Origin: Clostridia bacterium
GTDB taxonomy: Bacteria; Bacillota; Clostridia; TANB77; CAG-508
Direction of reading: 5' to 3'
DNA length: 64,000 nucleotides
Assembly: GCA_900770385.1 (NCBI GenBank)
Contig: CAAGKK010000041.1
Location: forward strand, 67,822 to 131,821
Made by a program: the position numbers and the translations under genes. A model generated the notes under the pieces. The model was not told the DNA's origin. It saw only the letters and a list, made by a program, of their open reading frames with translations, and searched no databases. Positions 41,563 to 51,719 of the stretch are shown one piece after another. How positions within the stretch are numbered: position 1 is the first letter of the stretch; every line of letters begins with the position of its first letter.

Positions 41563-42858
41563 TTAATATGTAAATTTTATGTCTTCTTTTCTATATTCTT
41601 TAGGCCTTAATCCAAATCTTTTTCTCATATAGTCTAAAATAACTATTAATATTGCAAGGCTAGCTAATGAAACTAATAATATAGCATTTTTTATACCTAG
41701 TTTTTCTAATATTTGAGAACATATTAATGATAAAATTACAGCGGATAAACAACTTATTAATTCAAAAGCAAATGTAATTTTAGGTCTTGTTTTTTCTCTA
41801 GTAAAGTTTCTTAAATATTTTTCTTTAACAATATACCATTGTGCTATATCTATTTTGTTTATTATGTATAATATTAGAACTATTGGAAGAGCTATTGTAT
41901 TATAAAAATTAATTGAAACTACTGCTATAATAATCCAAGACAAAATATATGTTAAAGAAATAAATGTTAACATTTTATTTTTTAACTTGTCTTGTAATTT
42001 TTGACTATATGCACTAGAAATTGCAGCTATTAAACTAAGACTTGCAATAATTGCAGAAAATTGTTCCGCACCAACATTTAGTTCAGTAAGCAAGTTACTT
42101 TTATATGTATCCATAATTTTTATTAAGGAATAGAATATTGATCCAAAAATAACAAAGGATCTCATTCTATTTGATTTTCTTATGAAATTAAAAGAAGCAA
42201 TAATATCTCTTTTATATTCTTTAATAAAAGTTGATACTGCTTTTTTCTTTTTATTTATGTTAATTTCTTCTAACTTAATAGATAAAATCAATGATATAAG
42301 TAAGCAACTTGCACAGATAATCATTGGTATATAATTATTTATTACAAATAAATATCCAGCTGTCAATGATAATGCTGCATCGATTACATAATATGCTGTT
42401 GATCCCTTACTTTCAAGCTTAGTATATAAACCATCTCCACCTTTTGTTGCAACAGAATCATATAGCAAATTTCCATCGCAGATTGCTTTTATATCATATC
42501 CTATTGCAGCAAGAATTTCATATATACATATCATCCAAAAATTTGATGATGATATTAACAAAATAATGCCCAAAAAGATAGATAAATTTCCTATTATTAG
42601 GCTTTTTCTTTTTCCTATGTACTCTGATAAAATGACAGCTGGTATTTCAAACAATAACTTAGCAAAAACATATATAGCAGTTATTAATAATACTTCACTA
42701 GGAGAAACGCCTTTTGTTATTGTTAAAAATAAATATTCTATAGAATAATAACATAGTAAATCCCACGAAAATGCTTTATAAATAGGATATAACATTGCAT
42801 TATTTCTTCTTTTTTTACTATGTTTTGTTCTTGATTTCTTTTCTAATACTATTTGCAT
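41563..42858 (-). CDS. MFS transporter
   Basis: A 431-residue transporter with about 12 membrane segments. It begins with a 20-residue Lys/Arg-rich cytosolic stretch (KKSRTKHSKKRRNN) and has a central basic loop (INKKKKAVSTFIKEYKRD). The block LSEYIGKRKSLIIGN after the second helix fits the MFS loop 2-3 motif. It lies 9 bases after the AlkD-like gene. Substrate unknown. Confidence 0.82.
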   Translation of the reverse strand: MQIVLEKKSRTKHSKKRRNNAMLYPIYKAFSWDLLCYYSIEYLFLTITKGVSPSEVLLITAIYVFAKLLFEIPAVILSEYIGKRKSLIIGNLSIFLGIILLISSSNFWMICIYEILAAIGYDIKAICDGNLLYDSVATKGGDGLYTKLESKGSTAYYVIDAALSLTAGYLFVINNYIPMIICASCLLISLILSIKLEEININKKKKAVSTFIKEYKRDIIASFNFIRKSNRMRSFVIFGSIFYSLIKIMDTYKSNLLTELNVGAEQFSAIIASLSLIAAISSAYSQKLQDKLKNKMLTFISLTYILSWIIIAVVSINFYNTIALPIVLILYIINKIDIAQWYIVKEKYLRNFTREKTRPKITFAFELISCLSAVILSLICSQILEKLGIKNAILLVSLASLAILIVILDYMRKRFGLRPKEYRKEDIKFTY

Positions 42859-42867
42859 ATGTACTCC

Positions 42868-43566
42868 CTAATATTTTTTCATATTCTTAAGTAATTCCTT
42901 TTGGTCTTTTGTTATTCTGTATGATTCTATGGCCTTTTGCAATGATTTATTATATGTCCATTTGTCTATTTTTGAATTGTTTTTTAAATAATTAATTGTT
43001 TTATCATAATACTTTATTAAACAAATTGAAATCGCCCATGCAATAGCCATTTTTACATAGTAGTATTCTGATTGGATATTATTAAATATCCTAAATATTT
43101 CTTCTAGGTATTTTTCTTCTATATAATAATCTAATATTATTACAATTGCAAATCTTAAATAAAATTCTTGATCTGAATCTAAATATTGCTTGATAAAGCC
43201 CCACATGTTTTCTTTATTTTGGTTAACTATTTTTAATCCTGCACAAAAAGTATCACAAATAGCCCAATTATCAATTTTAGGAATATACCCTTCAATATAT
43301 TTTTTTATTACATTAAAATTTTCTTTTGAATTTAAACCTATTAACATTCCCTGCAGCATTATTTCTTCGTAATACTCATCATCTATGTTATTAATTAATT
43401 CTTCAAAACTATATTTTTTAATTAATTTTTTAGCATATTCTCTTAAAACTGGAACTCTTATGCCTAATATATTATTAATTCCCGGACACAAATTAGAATG
43501 AAAACTTTTATATTTAGAATCCGACATTTGAATCAATTCTTGCTTTATTTTATTAGAAATAGACAT
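42868..43566 (-). CDS. AlkD-like DNA alkylation repair protein
   Basis: A 232-residue all-helical HEAT-like repeat protein. GIRVPVLREYAKKLIKKY near residue 35 and IDNWAICDTFCAGLK near 97 are typical of the AlkD family of glycosylases that remove bulky alkylated bases without base flipping; the Trp-containing NWAICD motif bears the Asp used in catalysis. It precedes an MFS gene on the same strand. Substrate range is unknown. Confidence 0.8.
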   Translation of the reverse strand: MSISNKIKQELIQMSDSKYKSFHSNLCPGINNILGIRVPVLREYAKKLIKKYSFEELINNIDDEYYEEIMLQGMLIGLNSKENFNVIKKYIEGYIPKIDNWAICDTFCAGLKIVNQNKENMWGFIKQYLDSDQEFYLRFAIVIILDYYIEEKYLEEIFRIFNNIQSEYYYVKMAIAWAISICLIKYYDKTINYLKNNSKIDKWTYNKSLQKAIESYRITKDQKELLKNMKKY

Positions 43567-43587
43567 TTTTTCTCCTTAATCTTAAAA

Positions 43588-43668
43588 CAAAAAATCTTTA
43601 TGTTGGTTTAGCATAAAGATTTTAGTTATATAATAGGAAAATTTTAGTTTCCTATTATATAACTTTTT
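43588..43668 (-). terminator. two successive hairpins, terminator of the 43728 gene
   Basis: First, on the minus strand, a perfect 17-bp hairpin AGTTATATAATAGGAAA with its complement (43624-43668); second, AAATCTTTATG/CATAAAGATTT (about 43590-43621) followed by TTTGTTTT. Both separate the dehydrogenase and AlkD-like genes. Confidence 0.8.
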
Positions 43669-43727
43669 CTAAGCACACTATTAATATTAATTATAATAAA
43701 ACACTTGTGTACTTTTTGTATATAATT

Positions 43728-44804
43728 TTATTTTACATATTCATTTAAAGGTTTTATTTTATATACTAATTCTCCTAATTCAGATGTTGGTACAAAACCT
43801 GGTCTTCCATTTATTACATCTGGTATTCTATTTACAATAGTTCCACATGTAAGTTCAACTGTTGCGGGTCTTGCAACTGTTATTGTTGTATCTGGTTCAC
43901 CATATACTGTCCACTCATTTTTATCAAAATCATCTTTTGAATATACTTTTCCTATACATTCTGATTCTATTGTTATTCCTTCTTCAGTTTCAGTTGTAAC
44001 AACTGCACTCATTCCTGTTGCATCACCTTTTTTTACTGTCATTCCTAATGTGTCTGAATAAATATCTTCACTATGAGTTGTTGGTACTGTTTTTTGTGTT
44101 TGTGATTTTATTGTTAATCCTAATTTATCACATAACCAACCATTTGTATTCCACATATATGAAGGTAAATATTCTCCGCTTTCAATAACTTTTTGTCTTT
44201 CTTCATCACTTATTTTATCTACTGATGCTACTTGCTTATCAAATTCATCTAATGTAAGACCAGCACCATGAGCATTAGCCAAAGCTATACCATAGTCCTC
44301 TACATTATAACTTGAACTTCCTTTAATTTTCTTAATACTTTGAGTAGATCCTGCTATACTTGTAATTAATTGTCCCCAATAAATATCTTGATATCCTGTT
44401 CCTGTTATTGTACATCCTGTTTGTTTTGCTAATTCATCTACTCTTTTTGTTAATGTTGGATTTGAGTTCCAAGAATAAAAAGCCTCTTCACAAGTTGTAA
44501 TAGCATTAATTCCTAATTTAGCGCATAACATTAGTGCATCTGTTAAATCTTTTAATAAACTCATTGTTTCTATAACTACTATATCTGGTTTTACTTCTTT
44601 TAGCATTTCTTCTGCTTCATTAAAGGCTGTGACTGTTACACCTTTATTTTCACATCCAATAATCTCACCAATATCTTTACCAATAACTGCTGGGTTTACA
44701 TCGATTGCTCCAACAATTTCGCCACCTTTTTCGTAAACATATCTCATTGTGTATTTAGCCATTTTTCCAGTTCCTAATTGAACTACTTTTACCTTTCTTT
44801 CCAT
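43728..44804 (-). CDS. 2,4-diaminopentanoate dehydrogenase-like (DapB-N fold)
   Basis: A 358-residue NAD(P)-dependent oxidoreductase. The Rossmann start VVQLGTGKMAKYTMRYV and GEIVGAIDVNPAVIGKDIGE are followed by ITTCEEAFYSW and GTGYQDIYWGQL. It matches the 2,4-diaminopentanoate dehydrogenase (Ord) type, which deaminates 2,4-diaminopentanoate in anaerobic ornithine fermentation. No other ornithine-fermentation genes are nearby, so the physiological substrate may differ. It is a single-gene unit with two hairpins behind it. Confidence 0.75.
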   Translation of the reverse strand: MERKVKVVQLGTGKMAKYTMRYVYEKGGEIVGAIDVNPAVIGKDIGEIIGCENKGVTVTAFNEAEEMLKEVKPDIVVIETMSLLKDLTDALMLCAKLGINAITTCEEAFYSWNSNPTLTKRVDELAKQTGCTITGTGYQDIYWGQLITSIAGSTQSIKKIKGSSSYNVEDYGIALANAHGAGLTLDEFDKQVASVDKISDEERQKVIESGEYLPSYMWNTNGWLCDKLGLTIKSQTQKTVPTTHSEDIYSDTLGMTVKKGDATGMSAVVTTETEEGITIESECIGKVYSKDDFDKNEWTVYGEPDTTITVARPATVELTCGTIVNRIPDVINGRPGFVPTSELGELVYKIKPLNEYVK

Positions 44805-44886
44805 AATAAAACCTCCTTTAAATTTAATTTATTATAGTTATTATACTTCAAAAAAAATATATCATACTCATTTTATTTTTTCAATA

Positions 44887-45474
44887 TTATTCTATTTCTT
44901 TACTTATAAAATCCACAACTTCATTTAAAACTTTTTCTCTATCCTTAGTTGTATCAAAATATTTAATTCCATATTTAGGACAATCCTTTTTAAATTCCTC
45001 ATTAGTTTCAATCCATTTTTTAGCATGTGATTTTAGGTCTTCATATGGAATATTATAAGACCAATCATCTGGCACATCATGTTCTCTGCAAAGATTTATA
45101 ACATCTTCTACATCAAAATCTCCCAGTCCTAAACATACAACACAAGTATTATCAAAATTTATTAATTCATTTACAAGAGCAGGTGATAGTTGTCCGCTTT
45201 CTAATATATATGGGTATTTATTTTTATCCTTATTTTTATCGCATAAACTTTTAAATATTTCTAATAATATTTTCTGATACATTTCACTATGTTCAAATTC
45301 TTTTTGTTCATCTATATGTGTTTCATAATACTCTTCTTTGCCTTGGCCTCTTATTATTCCCCATTTCACAGAATCACTATGAAGTAAATTGTATTCTTTA
45401 TATTTTTCTTTTAACATCTTACTAGTAGTTGTTTTTCCAGCTCTTCCAGTTCCCATTATTATTATATTTTTCAT
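44887..45474 (-). CDS. P-loop kinase-like protein
   Basis: A 195-residue soluble protein with an N-terminal P-loop IIIMGTGRAGKTTTSKML, a substrate-site LLHSDSVKWGIIRG and an ILESGQLSP strand. The fold resembles adenylate-kinase-like small-molecule kinases. The C-terminal part contains HDVPDDWSYNIPYEDLK. No substrate can be assigned. It is preceded by GGAATTG and followed by the divergent promoter region of the 45717 gene. Confidence 0.7.
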   Translation of the reverse strand: MKNIIIMGTGRAGKTTTSKMLKEKYKEYNLLHSDSVKWGIIRGQGKEEYYETHIDEQKEFEHSEMYQKILLEIFKSLCDKNKDKNKYPYILESGQLSPALVNELINFDNTCVVCLGLGDFDVEDVINLCREHDVPDDWSYNIPYEDLKSHAKKWIETNEEFKKDCPKYGIKYFDTTKDREKVLNEVVDFISKEIE

Positions 45475-45716
45475 TTCAATTCCTCTCTGTTTTTCATATT
45501 ATTTTCTATTGTAATTCCTTCGCCTTCTGTTAAATAGACTTTTCCTTATCTCTTTATATTCCACATAATACATTCATTCCTTTTATTGGTTATTTCGACA
45601 TAATACTATCATAAAACCAAAAAAAGGTAAATAATATTATGCTAAATCTGTGGACAAGTAAAATTTGTTATTATATAATATATTTGTATATAAACCTAAG
45701 AAAGAGAGTTAAAATA

Positions 45717-47042
45717 ATGATGGATAATAGGAGCTCTTTTAACTATCAAGATAGAAACTTATCTGAAGTTTTTAGAGAATTACAAGAAATTAAGAATAAT
45801 CCAATATTACAAGCTTCTTACAGAAAGAAAAGTAGAAAAAAAATAAACTTTAAATCTATTTTTCCTTCTAATATTAAGATAGCTAAGTTACATTCACATT
45901 ATTCTATAATAAGTTTTATTATAGTATTTCTTTTTGTGGTATTATTTTGTAATAAAAAGATTTTTGCTAAATCAAATACTCCTAAATACGAATTAAATAA
46001 TAATGCATTTAATATTCAAAAAATAGTTTCAGCAAATGCTAATATAAATACTTTTAAAGAACAAACAATAACAGAATTTAATATAGTTTATTCTAAAATT
46101 TACAATAATAATTCTACTCTTCCAAAAGGAGAAGAAATTATTACAAAACCTGGTGTGTTTGGAAAAAAGAAAATATCTTCAGTTAAAACATGGGAAAATG
46201 GAAGCTTAGTAAACGAAGTAATCCTTTCTGAAGAAACATTATCTCTTCCATCTTCTGAATATATAGATGTTGGTACATCAGAATTTTTAGCTAAATATTC
46301 TGTACATATTGGTGATACAATGTATGTCACACAAAATATAAGTTTAAAAAAAGATGCAGATGCTAAATCTGAAGATTTAGTTGAAATAAAAGAAAACCTA
46401 GATGTAAAGCTAATTGGACTAATTAATGAAGAATGGTGTAAAGTATCTTTCGACAATGTTGAAGGCTATTTAAAAACAGAAAATTTAACTTCTTCTACAT
46501 TCTCTCCAGATATTGTAGAAAAATCTAGAATAACAAGGATTTTACTTGGCGTTAATATCGATATGGAATTAAATAAATCTAGTAATTTAACAAAAGAAGA
46601 TTTTCAAAAAATATTATCTGATTTACCAAAAGATACCAATAACATTTTTAAAGATAATTACGAAATATTTTACAACATGGATAAGAAATATAATATAAAT
46701 GGTGTGTTTTTAGCTTCAATAGCAATACATGAAAGTAATTGGGGTACTTCTACAATTGCTAATGACAAAAAAAATTTGTTCGGCTATGGAGCTTATGATA
46801 GAAGTCCATACGAATCATCTTTTACTTTTTCAGATTATAGTGATGGAATAGAAATTGTTGCAAAAGCATTAGCAAAATATTATCTTAATACAGCTGGTAC
46901 AAAGATATCTGATGATGAAACAGCTGTTGGTTCTTATTATAATGAGCCTACAGTAAAAGGAGTAAATACTAGATACGCAAGTGATAAAGAATGGTATTCA
47001 AAAGTATATAGTTATATGGAATTATTATATGGTAAACTTTAA
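45717..47042 (+). CDS. membrane-anchored glucosaminidase with G5-like and SH3 domains
   Basis: A 441-residue cell-wall hydrolase. After a 60-residue basic cytosolic part comes one membrane segment (about 63-83). Outside the membrane follow a G5-like domain (about 120-190, LPKGEEIITKPGVFGKK), a bacterial SH3 domain (about 195-265, LKKDADAKSEDL to EGYLKTENL) and a C-terminal glucosaminidase domain (FLASIAIHESNWGTSTIAND with the catalytic Glu, NLFGYGAYD). The frame is open to 45639, but the ATG at 45717 follows AAAGAGAG. It is followed after 24 bases by an exported orphan. Confidence 0.87.
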   Translation: MMDNRSSFNYQDRNLSEVFRELQEIKNNPILQASYRKKSRKKINFKSIFPSNIKIAKLHSHYSIISFIIVFLFVVLFCNKKIFAKSNTPKYELNNNAFNIQKIVSANANINTFKEQTITEFNIVYSKIYNNNSTLPKGEEIITKPGVFGKKKISSVKTWENGSLVNEVILSEETLSLPSSEYIDVGTSEFLAKYSVHIGDTMYVTQNISLKKDADAKSEDLVEIKENLDVKLIGLINEEWCKVSFDNVEGYLKTENLTSSTFSPDIVEKSRITRILLGVNIDMELNKSSNLTKEDFQKILSDLPKDTNNIFKDNYEIFYNMDKKYNINGVFLASIAIHESNWGTSTIANDKKNLFGYGAYDRSPYESSFTFSDYSDGIEIVAKALAKYYLNTAGTKISDDETAVGSYYNEPTVKGVNTRYASDKEWYSKVYSYMELLYGKL

Positions 47043-47066
47043 TTTATCATATCAGGAGAAAATCAA

Positions 47067-47870
47067 ATGAAAAAATATAATTTTAACCTAAAAAAATTTT
47101 GTGTTACTAATATAAAAAAAATAATTATAGCTATATGTTCTATAGCTATAATTTTAATTGCCCTAATTCTAATATCAAATTATAAACAAAAAGGAACAGA
47201 AAGTTCAACCTTTAGTATTAAACAAATAATTTTATATAATAACGCAAATGTTATTAATTCTTCAAATAATCCTGCTTTAGAAAATCTTTCAATATGTCAA
47301 TATTCTGATCTATCTGTTTATATAAATAACAATTTAACTGAAGATTCCACTCTTACTGATAATAATACAATAAAAAAATTATACATAGATAATATATCTA
47401 TTATATCTAAAAATGATGTTGGTACACAAGCATTAAATTATAAAAGTCCTGCATACTTTGGAAAATATGCTGAAATAAATAATACAGATAATAAAAAAAT
47501 TGATTTTAATATTATAACTCTTAACGCTAATAACCATACTTCAAATTATAATACCCCATCTTTTTATACCGATTGTTCTAATCCTATTACATTAGGTTAT
47601 TTAAATACAAATATAATTCAAAATTATTCTGTTTTAAATTCTAGTAATAAAGTTTCTTATAATGCAAAAATATTAAAAGAAGCAAATATAAATTTGGAAG
47701 ATATAAATAACACAATAAGTTTTACAATTCATATTGTAACAAATTCAAATGAAAAATTTTATTGTAATGTTTATATTAACCTTTCATTAGATGATGATTT
47801 CTTAAATAATGGTTATTCATTTATGAGTATTCCTATAGAAAACGGACAATATAAATTTTATAGAGAGTAA
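47067..47870 (+). CDS. exported orphan protein, partner of the glucosaminidase gene
   Basis: A 267-residue protein with a basic start, one membrane or signal segment (about 18-40) and a Ser/Asn/Tyr-rich extracellular part, with almost no Trp. No known domain is recognised. An AGGAG site lies 7 bases before the ATG and the gene follows the glucosaminidase closely, so both are likely in one operon. A role in wall remodelling or enzyme control is only inferred. Confidence 0.7.
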   Translation: MKKYNFNLKKFCVTNIKKIIIAICSIAIILIALILISNYKQKGTESSTFSIKQIILYNNANVINSSNNPALENLSICQYSDLSVYINNNLTEDSTLTDNNTIKKLYIDNISIISKNDVGTQALNYKSPAYFGKYAEINNTDNKKIDFNIITLNANNHTSNYNTPSFYTDCSNPITLGYLNTNIIQNYSVLNSSNKVSYNAKILKEANINLEDINNTISFTIHIVTNSNEKFYCNVYINLSLDDDFLNNGYSFMSIPIENGQYKFYRE

Positions 47871-47875
47871 AATTT

Positions 47876-47905
47876 AAAAGAACGATATTAATATCGTTCT
47901 TTTAA
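47876..47905. terminator. bidirectional terminator
   Basis: Palindrome AAGAACGATATTAATATCGT plus TCTT, flanked by A and T runs, between the converging genes at 47067 and 47917. Confidence 0.9.
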
Positions 47906-47916
47906 TATATAATTAT

Positions 47917-49461
47917 TTATCTTTCTGAATGATCAGTTTTTGCTTTTTTATGTGCTAAACCAGCTCTTACACTTGATCCTGGATCTTCGTCAAATAGTTT
48001 TTTAGCTGTAACTCTGAAAAAGTCATTTGATGGTAAATATAATTTAGACATTACTTTACTATATTCATAATCAATTTGACTTTCATCTTTATATTTTGGT
48101 AAATTTAATGATTTAGTTTCAAATATATCTTCTAGTGCTTGTCTAGGTACAGACATTACAAGAGGTCCAATGAAATTTGGATTACTTACTGCTAAAACCA
48201 CAGAATCTTGTTTTGCTTCAACAGATTCTGCTTGATCTGTTTCTAATGTTATCTCTCCCCAATCTTTAACTTTTATTGAATTATTCAATAATTTCATAAC
48301 ACATACACTTTCTTTAAGTATAATATCTGTTATTTCTGTGTGTAAGCTATCTATTTCTTTTTTCTCTTCTAAAATTTCATCTTCAAGATCGGTTTCTGTA
48401 GATAACTCATTCTTTTTTAGAAACTTATTGTATTGTCTTTTTGTTTTGGATGATACAATATCTGGATTTCTTGTTAAATATGTTAAAGCTAAATCTTTCT
48501 TTAATGCTGCTGTAATCCTATCATCTTCTAATAAATCTATTTGTTTATCATATCCATATGTTAATCTGTCTCCTAAGTTTAAAGTTCTAATTACAGCCAT
48601 TGCTTTTGACAATTCTAATCTTTCTTGTAGATATTTAGATTGCCAAAATGTATCTAAGAATATTAAATCTTCAATAGACATTTTTTCAAGATTCTCCATT
48701 TGAAAATTATCTAAAACTCCTGTTTTAGTATAAAATTTATCAGTATCTTTTTTGCCCTTTACTAATTTTCCTTCAGAATCATATACTGTAATCTTTCCAT
48801 TTTCGTCATAGACAATTCTATTTCCATCACTATCATATTCTTCATCTGCAATAGGATTTCTTCTTTCAAAACTTAAATCTTGCAAATTTAATTTTTTTAA
48901 TGATTCATTAGAATCTTCTATATAATCATCAATAAATCCAAAATCATTAAGAAAGCTTACACTTCTTTGTATTGATGATATAATATCCTTTTTTAAAATT
49001 CCTGATATATCTGCTTTATTATCTTGTATTAAAGGCACAAGTTCATTTTTTCTTTTTTTGCCAGAATTTCTAACTATTTGTGCTAAAGATGCTATCATTT
49101 GCTCATTCAAGTTCATACTTCCATATATACCTTCTAAGCTATTTGCCTTGGCTTTAGCTGCCTCAAGTAATTTATTAAATTCTCTTTCATTCCCTTTGCT
49201 TAGCTTTAATAATTCTTTGTATGAATCATATTGAGACATATAGCAAGGTAGTTTTCTTGTGCTTTTCAATGTATTATCATTTTCTTCATCATATATTTCT
49301 AAAAATTCATCATACATTTCTTTTTTAGTTCTCTCATTTTCTGGAGAATTTTGAGCAATCTTATCTACATATCTCTTAATTATTTGTATATATTGTTTTG
49401 TCTTTTTAGGATCCATATCGTCTTCTTTTATTTCTTCTACTATTTTCTTAAAATCTTTCAC
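47917..49461 (-). CDS. large soluble protein of unknown function
   Basis: A 514-residue, highly charged, mostly helical protein with no signal peptide or membrane segment. In the middle (about residues 208-245) is a YDSDGNRIVYDENGKITVYD stretch, three short D-x-x-G-K/N-x-x-x-Y turns like those of YD/MORN-type repeats. It has 'LEEKKEIDSLHTEI' coiled-coil character near 360. I do not recognise the family. It is a single-gene unit with a GGAGA site before the ATG. Confidence 0.75.
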   Translation of the reverse strand: MKDFKKIVEEIKEDDMDPKKTKQYIQIIKRYVDKIAQNSPENERTKKEMYDEFLEIYDEENDNTLKSTRKLPCYMSQYDSYKELLKLSKGNEREFNKLLEAAKAKANSLEGIYGSMNLNEQMIASLAQIVRNSGKKRKNELVPLIQDNKADISGILKKDIISSIQRSVSFLNDFGFIDDYIEDSNESLKKLNLQDLSFERRNPIADEEYDSDGNRIVYDENGKITVYDSEGKLVKGKKDTDKFYTKTGVLDNFQMENLEKMSIEDLIFLDTFWQSKYLQERLELSKAMAVIRTLNLGDRLTYGYDKQIDLLEDDRITAALKKDLALTYLTRNPDIVSSKTKRQYNKFLKKNELSTETDLEDEILEEKKEIDSLHTEITDIILKESVCVMKLLNNSIKVKDWGEITLETDQAESVEAKQDSVVLAVSNPNFIGPLVMSVPRQALEDIFETKSLNLPKYKDESQIDYEYSKVMSKLYLPSNDFFRVTAKKLFDEDPGSSVRAGLAHKKAKTDHSER

Positions 49462-49575
49462 TATTAATATCTCCTCTCAAACAATTATCAATATTATATC
49501 ATATTGTTTACATAATTTCAAGTATTGCAAATAAAAATAGATATAAACTTAACATTTATATCTATTTAATATCTC

Positions 49576-50034
49576 TTATTTATTTAGTAAATATATAGCT
49601 ATATTTAGATACGAAGCAAACAATATCCATAACATATAAGGTATTTGAAGCAAACCTGCTACTTTATTTTTCTTATAAAATCTATATATCATTATCAATA
49701 CTAGCACATCTAGAATAATAAGCCACAAAAACGAAAATAGTCTCCACTTAAACAAAAAGAAAAATATAGACCACATTGCATTAAAGAATAATTGTATATA
49801 ATATATAGAGTCAATATCTTTATCAGTCAAATCATTACTTTTTAAAATACCATATGAAATTCCCATTATAATGTATAAAATAGACCAAACAATAGGAAAT
49901 GCTATTGAAGGTGGTGCAAATTTAGGTTTTATTAACACATTGTAGTCTATTCCTTTTGATATAATAAATCCAATTGTTGCACCTATAACAACTGGGATTG
50001 CAATTGATTTTGCATAAATTTTAATTTTTTCCAT
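49576..50034 (-). CDS. TspO/MBR family membrane protein
   Basis: A 152-residue protein with five membrane helices. PKFAPPSIAFPIVWSILYI near residue 38 is the TspO signature, and AMWSIFFFLFKWRLFSFLWL is the family's Trp-rich segment. TspO proteins bind tetrapyrroles such as protoporphyrin; its role in anaerobes is not established. Confidence 0.9.
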   Translation of the reverse strand: MEKIKIYAKSIAIPVVIGATIGFIISKGIDYNVLIKPKFAPPSIAFPIVWSILYIIMGISYGILKSNDLTDKDIDSIYYIQLFFNAMWSIFFFLFKWRLFSFLWLIILDVLVLIMIYRFYKKNKVAGLLQIPYMLWILFASYLNIAIYLLNK

Positions 50035-50077
50035 TTTCTCACCCAGTTATATTTTATTAAGTTATTCTTATATTATT

Positions 50078-50846
50078 CTATAATTCTTTGCAAAAATTTA
50101 ATTTATCTATAATCTCTTTTCCAATTATTTTATTTGCAATATCTATTGATTCCTCATATTGTCTAATTTGATCTTTGTAATGAGCATCAATCCCATATAT
50201 AACTTTAACATTATATTTTGAAGCCACTTTCCAAAATTCTTTACAAGGATATTTTATTGTATCTTTTAATTTTGATAGATACATAGATGGTTCTGTTAAA
50301 TTTATTTCTAACGGAATATCATATTTTTCTGCTGTTTTATTTTCAATTTGACCAAATTCATTTCTATTAAGCATATATAAATCTGGATGAACAATTATAT
50401 CTGGTATTTTTAATTCTAAAGCTCTTTTTATATAATTAGCATATTTTATTAAGTCGTAATCATCAAAGTCATGTTTTCTAAATATTTTTAAATCAGTATT
50501 GTTGTCATTATATATAAAATGTTGTCCCAAAACTAATTTATCTGTCATTTGTTTTAATTCTAACAAATTTTGTTCTTCTCCAGGAAGATATTCAACCTCG
50601 AAACCGCTTTCTATCTCGATTTTATACTTATACTTTTCCTTTAAATATTTAACGCTATCTAAATAATCATCAATTTGAGAATACTTCATCCTCATATTAT
50701 TTCTCTTATCTATTATTTTCTTTTCCGGACAATGATCTGTAAAAGCAATCTTTTTTTATAAACTCTTTAACAAAATCCTCATCTGTCATGTCTTTTTGTG
50801 CATGTCCACACCTATATGTATGTGTATGATAATTAAAATTTTGCAT
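50078..50846 (-). pseudogene. PHP-domain phosphatase, frameshifted at an A7 run
   Basis: A histidinol-phosphatase-like PHP protein in two frames. The start ATG at 50846 follows GAGGTG and encodes NYHTHTYRCGHAQKDM (the HxH metal site), but the frame closes at about 50710. The other frame carries IAFTDHCPEKK, SGFEVEYLPGEE, HPDLYMLNR and IDAHYKD to the stop at 50078. The frames join at a run of seven A (T7 at 50751-50757 on the plus strand); one A fewer would fuse EFIKK to IAFTDH. The region is also a few residues shorter than usual, suggesting a small deletion. No CGG is involved. It is a decayed gene, a homopolymer error, or a case of polymerase slippage. Confidence 0.8.
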
Positions 50847-50923
50847 AAATAATACACCTCTTTTTATTTTTTATATTATACTTTTTTTTGGAATATATCA
50901 TCTTTTCATTACTACCTTCAAAT

Positions 50924-51568
50924 TTATACTATTTCAACTACCTTTTTGGCTCTTTTAATAAATTCTTTTTTATTAGATAATGCTTGTCTTAATTTTTTGA
51001 TAGCTTCATCAAATTCTTTATCTTCCAAATATATCTTTGCATATCCATTTTCTCCATATTTTTCTGTTAAATGTTCATAAACTCTTTCTATTTGTTCTTC
51101 TTCAGATAATCCCACATAATTTCTTTTTCCATAAGAATATGCTCTTTTTATAGTATTATCTATGTCTATAATCGTTCTATCTGCAGTACTTATAATCATT
51201 CCATATATACTTCTAGGCTTATGATTACTTGAAGCTCTATGATCTTCAATCGCTTCTTTTATTGTGTTTATTTGCTCATCTGTAAACCATTGTTTAACTT
51301 TCTCATCTTTCATAAAAATTTCTGCAGATATTAATTCATGTGTTTTCCTATCTATATAATGTCCTAAATCATGATAGGATGCTATTGTATAAACCATATC
51401 TAAATTAACATCATAATTTTTTGATAGCTCAAAACTTCTTTTTATTACTGTTTTTATATGTCCTATTCCGTGTCCTTCCTCATTTCTATTATATAATGGA
51501 AATATTTCATTTTCTATGTATTTTAATAATTCTATATTTATATTATTACTTTCTAAAGCTATATTCAT
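50924..51568 (-). CDS. HD-domain phosphohydrolase
   Basis: A 214-residue HD-fold protein. Metal-binding motifs: EGHGIGHIKTVI (first His), ASYHDLGHYID (HD) and IEDHRASS, with a distal ISTADRTIID Asp. Such proteins hydrolyse nucleotides or phosphodiesters; the substrate is unknown. It stands alone between the MFS and PHP genes. Confidence 0.82.
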   Translation of the reverse strand: MNIALESNNINIELLKYIENEIFPLYNRNEEGHGIGHIKTVIKRSFELSKNYDVNLDMVYTIASYHDLGHYIDRKTHELISAEIFMKDEKVKQWFTDEQINTIKEAIEDHRASSNHKPRSIYGMIISTADRTIIDIDNTIKRAYSYGKRNYVGLSEEEQIERVYEHLTEKYGENGYAKIYLEDKEFDEAIKKLRQALSNKKEFIKRAKKVVEIV

Positions 51569-51719
51569 AATTTCAAACTTACTCCCCTTTTTTCAAATTT
51601 TTTATATTATAGTTATATATACTACAAATTTTCATAGTATTTTATCAATATTAAAACATATTTATCCTTACATTTGCTTAATTACCATAAAATCTCCAAT
51701 TTCTAAATTACCTAACCTT

